Below, in pieces: positions 57,881 to 64,000 of a stretch of 64,000 nt of DNA (positions within the stretch are counted from its first letter, which is position 1; the number at the start of each line of letters is the position of its first letter). A model generated the notes under the pieces. The model was given only the letters and a program-made list of their open reading frames with translations. It ran no database searches and was not told the origin of the DNA. The DNA comes from Deinococci bacterium. Its GTDB lineage: Bacteria > Deinococcota > Deinococci > Deinococcales > Trueperaceae. The stretch covers positions 1 through 64,000 of the forward strand of contig JASBRS010000040.1 in NCBI GenBank assembly GCA_030149325.1. The letters are read 5' to 3'. The position numbers and the translations under genes are program-made.

Positions 57881-58372
57881 GTGGCGATGGGCAGCAATCT
57901 CGACGATCCCCTCGCGCAGCTCCGCCGCGCCGCCGCGGGGCTCGAGGCGCTGGCGCGGACCACGCGGTTCTCCTCGATCTACCGCACCGAACCGGTCGGC
58001 GGGCCCGCCGGACAGGGCGCCTACCTCAACGCCGTGGCGGCGCTCGAGCCGCACCCCGCATGGTCGACGCCGGAGGCGCTGTTGGACGCACTGCTCGCCG
58101 TCGAGCGGGCCCAGGGCCGGGTGCGGCGCGAGCGCTGGGGGCCACGCACCCTCGACCTCGACCTGCTGGCGTGGGGTCCGTCGCTGCGCTCGTCGGCGGG
58201 GCTGACGCTGCCGCACCCGCGCATGATGGAACGCGCGTTCGTGCTGGCGCCGCTGTGCGAGCTGGTCCCGGAGTGGCGCCATCCCCGCAGCGGCGAGGGC
58301 GCCTGCGCGGCGCTGGAACGGCTCGGGTGCGAGGGCGTGCAGCGCACGCGACTGGCCTGGCGGCCACGGTAG
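57881..58372 (+). CDS. folK: Hydroxymethyl-dihydropterin pyrophosphokinase
   Basis: Supplies the diphosphate substrate for FolP. The protein has AMGSNLDDPLAQL, RFSSIYRTEPVGG, QGAYLNAVAAL, and RERWGPRTLDLDLLAWG followed by LPHPRMMERAFVLAPL, with every core motif. The first standard start is GTG 57881, which cuts into the first beta strand and has no Shine-Dalgarno sequence. The frame stays open upstream as ADIALVAMGSN, with GGAGGAGG 11 bases before an ATC at 57872. The true start may be this ATC or the CTG at 57878. Confidence 0.93.
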   Translation: MAMGSNLDDPLAQLRRAAAGLEALARTTRFSSIYRTEPVGGPAGQGAYLNAVAALEPHPAWSTPEALLDALLAVERAQGRVRRERWGPRTLDLDLLAWGPSLRSSAGLTLPHPRMMERAFVLAPLCELVPEWRHPRSGEGACAALERLGCEGVQRTRLAWRPR

Positions 58373-58384
58373 ACTGGGCCCCCC

Positions 58385-59122
58385 ATGCGCCTGTTCGCCA
58401 TCGCCGATCCCCACCTGTCGCGCGCCGATCCGAAGCCGATGACGATCTTCGGGCCGGGATGGGAGGGCCACCCCGACGCCTTCTTCCGCGGCTGGCGCAG
58501 CGTGGTGGACGACGACGACCTGGTCCTGGTGCCCGGCGACGTGTCGTGGGCGATGCGCTTCGACGACGCCCTGCTGGATCTGCGCGACATCGCCGATCTG
58601 CCGGGGCGCAAGGTGCTGCTACGCGGCAACCACGACTACTGGTGGCCGTCGATCTCGAAGCTCCGCCGCGACCTGCCGAAGGGCATGTATGCCGTTCAGA
58701 ACGACGCCGTCGTCGTCGACGGGGTGGTGGTGGCGGGGACCCGGGGGTGGGTCTGCCCGGGCAGCCGCGGTTTCGGGGAGCAGGACGAGCGCATCTACCG
58801 GCGCGAGGCCGAGCGCCTGGCGCTGTCGCTGCGCGCGGCCGAGCGGCTCGAGGGCGACTACCGCGTGGTGATGCTGCACTTCCCGCCCACCAACCCGCGC
58901 CTCGAGGCCTCCGAGTTCACGCGGCTGATCGCGGCGGCGGAGCCGGATGCGTTGGTGTTCGGGCACGTCCATGGCGAGCCGGACGGCGTGCTGGAGGAGC
59001 TGGGGTCGGTCGACGTGCACTTCGTCGCGGCCGACGCGCTGGGCTTCGTACCGCGCCTGATCTGCGACCTCGGTCTACGACGCCGAGCGCCCCTGGAGGC
59101 GCTCGGCGCGGAACGTACCTGA
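58385..59122 (+). CDS. Metallophosphoesterase
   Basis: A 245-residue calcineurin-type phosphatase. Metal-binding motifs in order: ADPHLS (for D-x-H), PGDVSWAMR (GD), LRGNHDYWW (GNHD), VMLHFPP (H) and FGHVHG (GHxH). It resembles the YkuE/predicted-phosphohydrolase branch, whose substrate is unknown. TAGACT overlaps the folK stop and lies 9 bases before the ATG, so the gene has its own start signal and is perhaps not dependent on the fol run. Confidence 0.9.
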   Translation: MRLFAIADPHLSRADPKPMTIFGPGWEGHPDAFFRGWRSVVDDDDLVLVPGDVSWAMRFDDALLDLRDIADLPGRKVLLRGNHDYWWPSISKLRRDLPKGMYAVQNDAVVVDGVVVAGTRGWVCPGSRGFGEQDERIYRREAERLALSLRAAERLEGDYRVVMLHFPPTNPRLEASEFTRLIAAAEPDALVFGHVHGEPDGVLEELGSVDVHFVAADALGFVPRLICDLGLRRRAPLEALGAERT

Positions 59123-59129
59123 AGGGATC

Positions 59130-59549
59130 TCAGGCGCTGGCGCCGCCGTGCCCGGTGGGGGTGGGCGTGTCGCCCGCGCCGGCAGGGAGCGGCCGGCTGG
59201 CCTCGTCGCCGTTCAGGCGCCGGTAGTGGGTGATGGCGTCCTGTCCCTTGGCCCAGGTCAGGCACACGACCTCGGCGCCGAGCTGGCTGGGGAAGTCGAC
59301 GAGGCCGCCCTCGACGTCGCGGATCCGGACGCCGAGGCGGTCGAGCTCGGCCTTGCTGGTGTGCACCACGCCCAGGAGGAAGGCCACCTCGGTGGCGATG
59401 TTGCGCGCTTCCAGGCTGCCCTCGGGGAGCCCGGTCAGGCGCTCGCGGAGGCGCGCCAGGTCGGCGGCGGCGCTCTGCAGGGCGCCGAGGTGCTCGTCGA
59501 CCACAGGGAGGAGACGGGTCGCTTCGTGAAGGGTGAACAGCCTGTACAT
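59130..59549 (-). CDS. DUF2203 family protein
   Basis: A 139-residue cytoplasmic protein. It starts LFTLHEATRLLPVV, the hallmark of DUF2203, followed by two long helices and FPSQLGAEVVCLTWAKGQD...WH-type end (here ITHYRRLNGDEA). Its function is unknown in any organism I know; the charged helices suggest a dimeric helical bundle. AGAGGAGG precedes the ATG. A possible promoter (TTAGCG, 18 bp, TATAAA on the minus strand) lies in the AT-rich patch near 59610-59634. Confidence 0.8.
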   Translation of the reverse strand: MYRLFTLHEATRLLPVVDEHLGALQSAAADLARLRERLTGLPEGSLEARNIATEVAFLLGVVHTSKAELDRLGVRIRDVEGGLVDFPSQLGAEVVCLTWAKGQDAITHYRRLNGDEASRPLPAGAGDTPTPTGHGGASA

Positions 59550-59684
59550 AACGCCTCCTCTCGGTCATGAGGATACCGCTCGGGAGGGGACCCTCTCTGT
59601 CACCATTTATACATAACCTGAGCCTTCTACGCTAAGGTCGCCCGTCCCGCTCGCCGAGCCCCGGGGGGCCGAGACCCCCTCTGG

Positions 59685-59690
59685 TAGACT
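59685..59690 (+). promoter_or_regulatory. Probable -10 box of ackA-glk
   Basis: TAGACT 88 bases before ackA. The leader carries a 26-codon frame (59702-59782) that ends in the ackA start. Confidence 0.4.
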
Positions 59691-59701
59691 TCGTCGGGAC
59701 C

Positions 59702-59782
59702 GTGACGCCGCGGTGGCGGCCGTCGGTCGCGTCCCAGCCGCCGCTCCGGCGGGTGGAGTGGGGCGCTGGGAGGATACGATGA
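59702..59782 (+). CDS. Possible 26-codon leader frame coupled to ackA
   Basis: A GTG 11 bases after TAGACT opens a frame rich in Arg, Pro and Trp. Its TGA overlaps the ackA ATG as ATGA. ackA also has GGGAGG within this frame. Positional evidence only. Confidence 0.3.
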   Translation: MTPRWRPSVASQPPLRRVEWGAGRIR

Positions 59783-60969
59783 AGCACTCCGGCATCCTCG
59801 TGGTCAACGCGGGGAGCTCGAGCCTCAAGGTCAAGCTGTTCCCGTCCCGGGACGCCGTCCTGGTGGAGCGCATCGGCGGCGAGAGCCGTCTCGCCTCGAG
59901 CTTCGGCGCCACCTCGGAGCGCCCCGTGGCCCGGCACGACGAGGCCCTGCACCTGGTCCTGGAGGTGCTCGAGGAGCGCCTCCCCGAGGGCGGCATCGCC
60001 GCCGTGGGGCATCGCGTGGTCCACGGCGGCATGCGCTTCTCGGCGCCGGTGGTCATCGACGACCCCGTGGTGCGGATCGTCGAGGAGCTGGCGACGCTGG
60101 CGCCACTCCACAACCCCGCCAACCTCGAGGGCATCCGGGCGGCGCGCGCGCTGCTGCCGGACGTGAAGCACGTAGCGGTGTTCGACACCGCGTTCCATGC
60201 CACCATGCCGCCGCGCGCCTTCCTCTTCGGGCTGCCGATCGAGCAGTACCGCGCCCACCGCATCCGGCGCTACGGCTTCCACGGCCCCAGCCACGATTTC
60301 GTCACGCGGCGAGCCGCCGAGGTCCTGGGACGGCCGCGCAGCGAGCTGAAGCTGGTGTCGCTGCACCTGGGCAACGGGGCCAGCGCGGCGGCGGTCGACG
60401 GCGGCCGGAGCGTCGACACCAGCATGGGGTTCACGCCGCTGGACGGGCTCCTGATGGGGACGCGCAGTGGCGCGCTCGACCCAGGGGTGCTGCTGCACCT
60501 GTTGCGCGGCGGCATGAGCGTCGACGAGCTCGACGCCATGCTCAATCGCGAGTCCGGGCTGCTGGGTCTCTCGGGGGTCTCGAACGACATGCGGGACGTG
60601 CGCGCGGCCGCCGAGCGCGGGCACGAGGACGCACGCGCGGCGCTGGAGGTGTTCGCCTACCGCATCGCCAAGACGGTGGGCGCCTACGCGGCCGCGATGG
60701 GCGGCCTGGACGGCATCGTGTTCACCGGTGGCATCGGCGAGAACGACGCTCGCATCCGCAGCGAGAGCCTGCGCAGCCTGGAGTTCCTCGGCGCCCGACT
60801 CGACGAGGTGCGCAACGCCGAGCACGCCAAGCGCATCTCGTCGGACACCTCGTCGGTGGCGGTCCTGGTGGTCCCCACCGACGAGGAGCGCATGATCGCG
60901 CGCGCCACGGCCGAGCTGGCCGGACTCGCGCTCGAGGGCGTGGGTGCCCTCCAGGAGGAGACGGCATGA
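59779..60969 (+). CDS. ackA: Acetate kinase
   Basis: Interconverts acetyl phosphate and ADP with acetate and ATP. The 396-residue protein shows LVVNAGSSSLK, GHRVVHGG, the FDTAFHATMP active-site region, RRYGFHGPSH, LHLGNGAS and FTGGIGEN. Standard length. GGGAGG precedes the ATG. pta is not adjacent. It is linked by an ATGA overlap to the glucokinase gene, so acetate and glucose phosphorylation are co-expressed. Confidence 0.96.
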   Translation: MKHSGILVVNAGSSSLKVKLFPSRDAVLVERIGGESRLASSFGATSERPVARHDEALHLVLEVLEERLPEGGIAAVGHRVVHGGMRFSAPVVIDDPVVRIVEELATLAPLHNPANLEGIRAARALLPDVKHVAVFDTAFHATMPPRAFLFGLPIEQYRAHRIRRYGFHGPSHDFVTRRAAEVLGRPRSELKLVSLHLGNGASAAAVDGGRSVDTSMGFTPLDGLLMGTRSGALDPGVLLHLLRGGMSVDELDAMLNRESGLLGLSGVSNDMRDVRAAAERGHEDARAALEVFAYRIAKTVGAYAAAMGGLDGIVFTGGIGENDARIRSESLRSLEFLGARLDEVRNAEHAKRISSDTSSVAVLVVPTDEERMIARATAELAGLALEGVGALQEETA

Positions 60970-61859
60970 AGACGTTGGGCCTCGACCTGGGCGGGACCAA
61001 GATCGCGGCGGCCGTCGTGGACGACGGGCGCATCCTCGATGCCACGCGCGTCGACACGCCCCAGACGGGCTTCCCCGACGTGGCGGCGGCGCTGGAGCGC
61101 GCCGCGCGGACGCTGCTGGAGCGCGGCCACGGCGACGTGGCGGCGGTCGGGGTGGGGTCGCCGGGGCCGCTGGACTACCGCAACGGCACGGTGCTGTTCG
61201 CACCCAACATCGCCGGCATGGAGGACGCCCCCATCGTCGCCGAGCTCGAGCGCAGGCTCGAGCGCACCATCGTGCTCGAGAACGACGCCAACGCCGCCGG
61301 CCTGGCCGAGCACCTCTTCGGCGCGGCGCGCGAGCTGGAGTCGAGCCTGTACCTGACGATCTCCACCGGCATCGGCGGCGGGCTGTTCATGGGCGATCGC
61401 GTCATCCGCGGCGCCCACGGGCTGGCGGGGGAGGTCGGGCACATGACCTTGCTGCCCGGCGGGCCCATCGGGGGGGACGGCCTGCTCGGGAGCCTGGAGG
61501 CGATCGCTGCCGGCCGCTCCATCGCGCGCGATGCCAGCTACGGCTACGGCCGCGAGATGGACACGCGCGAGGTGTTCGACCGCGCCCGCAAGGGCGAGCC
61601 CAAGGCCCTGACCATCGTCGACAACGCTGCACGCTTCACCGGCATCGGGATCGCCAACCTCGCCAAGATCTTCGATCCCGAGGGCTTCGTCATCGGCGGC
61701 GGCATGAGTCAGGTCGGCGCGTTCTACCTCGACCGCATCCGGGCGGCCACCGCGGAGTACCTCCGCGGCTACCCCGAGGCCGACATCCGGCTGGCCGAGC
61801 TGGGGACCGACGCCGGGGTCATCGGCGCGGCCGCGGTGGCGGCGCAGGCGGTCGGCTAG
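60966..61859 (+). CDS. glk: ROK-family glucokinase
   Basis: A 297-residue sugar kinase, first step of glycolysis. It has the phosphate loop LDLGGTKIAAAV, the catalytic Asp in LENDANAAGLAE, STGIGGG and AGEVGHMTLLPGG. The zinc motif of ROK kinases (C-x-C-G-x-x-G-C) is absent: the stretch reads IGGDGLLGSLE, with every cysteine replaced. Activity probably remains because the Glu and His are kept. The stop overlaps the convergent lipoprotein gene in CTAG. Substrate glucose is inferred; other hexoses are possible. Confidence 0.9.
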   Translation: MKTLGLDLGGTKIAAAVVDDGRILDATRVDTPQTGFPDVAAALERAARTLLERGHGDVAAVGVGSPGPLDYRNGTVLFAPNIAGMEDAPIVAELERRLERTIVLENDANAAGLAEHLFGAARELESSLYLTISTGIGGGLFMGDRVIRGAHGLAGEVGHMTLLPGGPIGGDGLLGSLEAIAAGRSIARDASYGYGREMDTREVFDRARKGEPKALTIVDNAARFTGIGIANLAKIFDPEGFVIGGGMSQVGAFYLDRIRAATAEYLRGYPEADIRLAELGTDAGVIGAAAVAAQAVG

Positions 61860-62152
61860 CCGGCACCCGAGGGGGACGAGCTGCCGAGCGGCTGGGCCGA
61901 GCGCACCGCGATGCGACCGTCGGGGAGCAGCGTGCCGGTCAGGTAGACGGGGACTGCGGGCAGGCGCTCGAGCCCGGTGAGGATCACGCTACGGCCGTCG
62001 TTGAGCTCGGCGCGGACCGTGCCGTCGGCGAGCGCCGTCAGGCGCTGGGCCACGAACGCGGTCGGCGGCGGCGCCGTCACGGGGCAGCAGGCGGTGCTCA
62101 GCAGCAGCAGGCCCAGCAGCGCGAGGGCGAGAGTCCCGCGTCCCGTGCGCAC
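61856..62152 (-). CDS. Small lipoprotein
   Basis: A 98-residue protein with a signal peptide and lipobox (LLLLSTACCP, Cys near residue 22). The mature part is short, about 75 residues, probably a small beta-domain (GTVRAELNDGRSVILTG). Function unknown. GTG start one base after the stop of the acyltransferase gene upstream, so the two form an operon. Confidence 0.65.
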   Translation of the reverse strand: MRTGRGTLALALLGLLLLSTACCPVTAPPPTAFVAQRLTALADGTVRAELNDGRSVILTGLERLPAVPVYLTGTLLPDGRIAVRSAQPLGSSSPSGAG

Positions 62153-62153
62153 C

Positions 62154-63074
62154 TCAGGAGTGCCCTCGCGCCTCGACGGCCGCCGGCGTCGGCGCCGGCT
62201 CGACGTCGCCGGTCGCCTCCCCCTCGCCGTCCTGGGCGTAGTCGGGGTTGGCGCGGATCTCCGGCGGGCGCGGCATCCGCCGGGCGTCGACCGCCAGCAT
62301 CGAGAAGCGCGGGTCGTGGGCCCGCTCCTTCCATACCCGCGGCTTGGCGGGGATGCCCAGCCCCACCACGTGGGGCTCGAGGTCGTGGGTGGCCAGCGCC
62401 ATCGCTCCCAACATGCTGTCGTCGGACAGCACCGTGCCGGCGAGGACGGTGGCGTGGTAGGCGACCCGTACCCCGCGGCCGATGACGGTGCGCTTGAGCG
62501 TGACGTCGGGCGCTTCGAGCAGGTCGTGGGTGTGCGAGTAGATGTTGGCGTAGTCGCTGATGCTGGCGCCGTCGTGGATCTCGACGCCGCCGATGTCGTC
62601 GATGAGCACGTGGCGGTGGATGACGACGTCGTCGCCGACCTCGAGGTTGTACCCCACCGACAGCTCGACGTTGGGGAAGATCTTCAGGCCGCGTCCGGCG
62701 CGCGCGAGAACGCGCTCGGCCAGCATGCGCCTGAGCGGCACGCCGCTCGCGACCGACTGGCCCAGGGGTGTGGCATCGAGCGTCCGCCACAGCCACAGGA
62801 GCGGCTTGACGCGGGCGAAGCGCTGGGGGTCGGTGGCCGCGTAGTACTCGGCCTCGAAGCGGACGTTGCGGGGGTCGAGCGCGAAGGCCGCCATCGGCGC
62901 GTCCGTGGCGAGATCCTCGAAGCTGCAGGCATGGAGCTGGCGCGCCAGCGTCTCCCGCACCACCTCGTTGCGATCCTGCGCCGGGTCGTCGAGGCGCTCG
63001 GCCAGCTCGCCGAGGAAGCGGTGGAGGTGCGCCGCCGCCTCGGGGGCGAGCGGGCGTTCCATGAGCCAGGGCAT
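62154..63074 (-). CDS. Acyltransferase with left-handed beta-helix
   Basis: A 306-residue protein. Residues 1-about 130 are helical, and about 133-240 carry hexapeptide repeats that form a left-handed beta-helix (VGYNLEVGDDVVIHRHVLIDDIG, HDGASISDYANIYSHTHD, LAGTVLSDDSMLGAMA) with the histidine of an acetyl-CoA O-acetyltransferase (SHTHD). It resembles maltose/serine-type acetyltransferases; a surface-sugar substrate is a guess. An acidic, proline-rich tail ends it. Precedes the lipoprotein gene by one base. Confidence 0.85.
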   Translation of the reverse strand: MPWLMERPLAPEAAAHLHRFLGELAERLDDPAQDRNEVVRETLARQLHACSFEDLATDAPMAAFALDPRNVRFEAEYYAATDPQRFARVKPLLWLWRTLDATPLGQSVASGVPLRRMLAERVLARAGRGLKIFPNVELSVGYNLEVGDDVVIHRHVLIDDIGGVEIHDGASISDYANIYSHTHDLLEAPDVTLKRTVIGRGVRVAYHATVLAGTVLSDDSMLGAMALATHDLEPHVVGLGIPAKPRVWKERAHDPRFSMLAVDARRMPRPPEIRANPDYAQDGEGEATGDVEPAPTPAAVEARGHS

Positions 63075-63151
63075 CGTGCCCCAACGTTAGCCAGCGACGT
63101 GCGGGTCCTCGTGTCGGTCTCGATACGCTTGGCCGCGTGGGGGCGACGCCG

Positions 63152-63784
63152 TCAGGGGCGGCGTACGCCGACGATGCGGCCCTCGGCGGTGGTGCGGAGC
63201 TCGACCGCGGCGCCGAGCACGTCGCGCGCCCGCTGCGTCAGGGCGTCCGGCGCGGGAGCAGAGCTGCCGTCGTGCACGAGGACGGGGCGGGCGTCGAGGG
63301 CCAGCGTCGCCGTTCGCTGCAGACGGCGCGCCACCGCTTCGACGGTCCAGTCGTCCTGGTAGAGGGCCTTGAGGGCCATCAGGGCGGGTCGGCCGCCGCT
63401 CGCCTGCACGCCGTCCTCGCCCGGCCGGCGGACCCGCACGGCGCCGTGCAGCTCGGCGATGGCCCCGTAGAAGTCGTCGATGAACTCGTCGAGGAGGTAG
63501 GTCTGCCGGATCAGCTCGCGGGCCTCCGGCACGGCCTCCTCGAGGTCGTCCTCATCGGGGTCGGCGACGTCGACGGCGGAGAACACCTCGAGCAGGCGCT
63601 CGGGCAGGTTGTTCCAGCGGTAGAAGCGTTCCTCGGCCGCGGCCGGCACCACGATGAGGGTGCCGAGCGGCACGCCTGCATCCGCCAACCGAGCCAGGTC
63701 GGCGAGCTCGGGCTCGGTCGCCAGGAGCTGCACCGGCGTTCGCGCGAGGGTCATCGGGGTGGCAGCGGAAGCATCGGCGTTCAT
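63152..63784 (-). CDS. Hypothetical protein
   Basis: A 210-residue cytoplasmic protein I do not recognise. The first 60 residues form a mixed domain (VPLGTLIVVPAAAEERFYRW), the middle is a charged helical stretch (PDEDDLEEAVPEARELIRQTYLLDEFID), and the end looks like an alpha/beta domain with ARPVLVHDG. The ATG is 6 bases after TAGCAT, which supports it as a real leaderless gene. Confidence 0.6.
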   Translation of the reverse strand: MNADASAATPMTLARTPVQLLATEPELADLARLADAGVPLGTLIVVPAAAEERFYRWNNLPERLLEVFSAVDVADPDEDDLEEAVPEARELIRQTYLLDEFIDDFYGAIAELHGAVRVRRPGEDGVQASGGRPALMALKALYQDDWTVEAVARRLQRTATLALDARPVLVHDGSSAPAPDALTQRARDVLGAAVELRTTAEGRIVGVRRP

Positions 63785-63909
63785 GGCTCCATGCTACGGC
63801 GCGCAGCGCCGCCACGGCGTCGCCGGGCCCCGTGGCGAACGTTAAGAATTCCCTTGGGGACGGCGCTTGTGGCTCACAGGCCGTTCATCGGTCGTGGTAG
63901 ACTTCGGCC

Positions 63910-64000
63910 GTGGTGGACGATCCCAGGACGGCGACCGAGGCGCGCGCCCAGGCGTACCGGCGCAAGCGCTTCCGGCTCATGGCCGTGGCCGCGCTGCTCC
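63910..64000 (+). CDS. N-terminus of a gene cut by the window end (probable membrane or exported protein)
   Basis: A GTG 6 bases after TAGACT (63898-63903) opens a frame that stays open to the right edge. The first about 25 residues are charged and basic (ending YRRKRFRLM) and then turn hydrophobic (AVAALL), like a signal peptide or first membrane helix after a cytoplasmic tail. The function cannot be read. Confidence 0.5.
   Translation, partial: MVDDPRTATEARAQAYRRKRFRLMAVAALL

Noticed and set aside
59544-59620. Repeated GTTATGTA at the DUF2203 start and in the spacer
   Set aside because: Two 8-mers with no symmetrical arrangement; compatible with chance plus an AT-rich promoter patch.

Overview
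This is a 64 kb, very GC-rich, gene-dense bacterial chromosome segment made almost entirely of housekeeping and central-metabolism genes. I see no insertion sequences, prophage genes, integrases or CRISPR arrays. The best guess for the host is a member of the Deinococcota, perhaps of the Trueperaceae type. This is an inference from several features: at least twenty genes have a TANNNT -10 hexamer 5-9 bases in front of the start codon (the leaderless arrangement common in Deinococcus), the SerRS motif 3 resembles that of Thermus, menaquinone appears to be made through futalosine, and clpB has an HspR-type operator. No 16S rRNA gene is present to settle it.

Layout. 1-9 kb: end of a family 31 glycosidase, a lipoprotein hydrolase, a class III aminotransferase divergent from serS, then a minus-strand run of gatC, a DUF554 membrane protein, a VanY peptidase, thpR and a cell-wall amidase. 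8.3-10.8 kb: phoU divergent from a PhoB/PhoR-like pair, with 11-bp-spaced direct repeats between them. 10.8-20.3 kb: membrane protein, glycosyltransferase, patatin, the gnd-zwf-rocF run, tyrS, a hydrolase and pfkA. 20.5-33 kb: three-gene transhydrogenase, aldo/keto reductase, clpB, a PIG-L deacetylase, a TPR protein, rqcH, an MFS transporter and fba. 33-39 kb: minus-strand gltX-ftsY-mqnB-membrane protein, uppP, and rplM-rpsI. 39-52.9 kb: acetyltransferase, penicillin acylase, a degenerate nuclease-fold protein, an rRNA methyltransferase, nrdR, an SDR pseudoenzyme opposite a bactofilin, accD-accA, rpe, gabT, an RsmJ-like methyltransferase and a 3-hydroxyacyl-CoA dehydrogenase. 52.9-53.6 kb: two tRNA-Gln genes and one tRNA-Ser. 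53.6-64 kb: upp, wecA-wecB-like genes, folP-folB-folK, a phosphoesterase, a DUF2203 protein, ackA-glk, a small lipoprotein, an acyltransferase, an unknown protein and the start of a membrane protein.

The genes supply glycolysis (glk, pfkA, fba), the oxidative and non-oxidative pentose phosphate pathway (zwf, gnd, rpe), NAD(P)H balance (pnt), fatty-acid initiation (accAD), folate, envelope building (uppP, wecA-wecB, VanY, amidase, penicillin acylase, bactofilin), translation and protein quality control. The longest stretch without a gene is about 290 bases (46145-46438), and nothing but ordinary GC-rich leader sequence is visible there.

The points most worth following are in gene control: a probable Pho box, a 10-codon leaderless reading frame that runs into phoB, two similar leader frames before ackA and accD, an HspR operator on clpB and a repeat-rich operator before rocF. 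Several proteins have lost family hallmark residues or gained tails: the SDR, the HsdR-like protein, the ROK kinase and GluRS.
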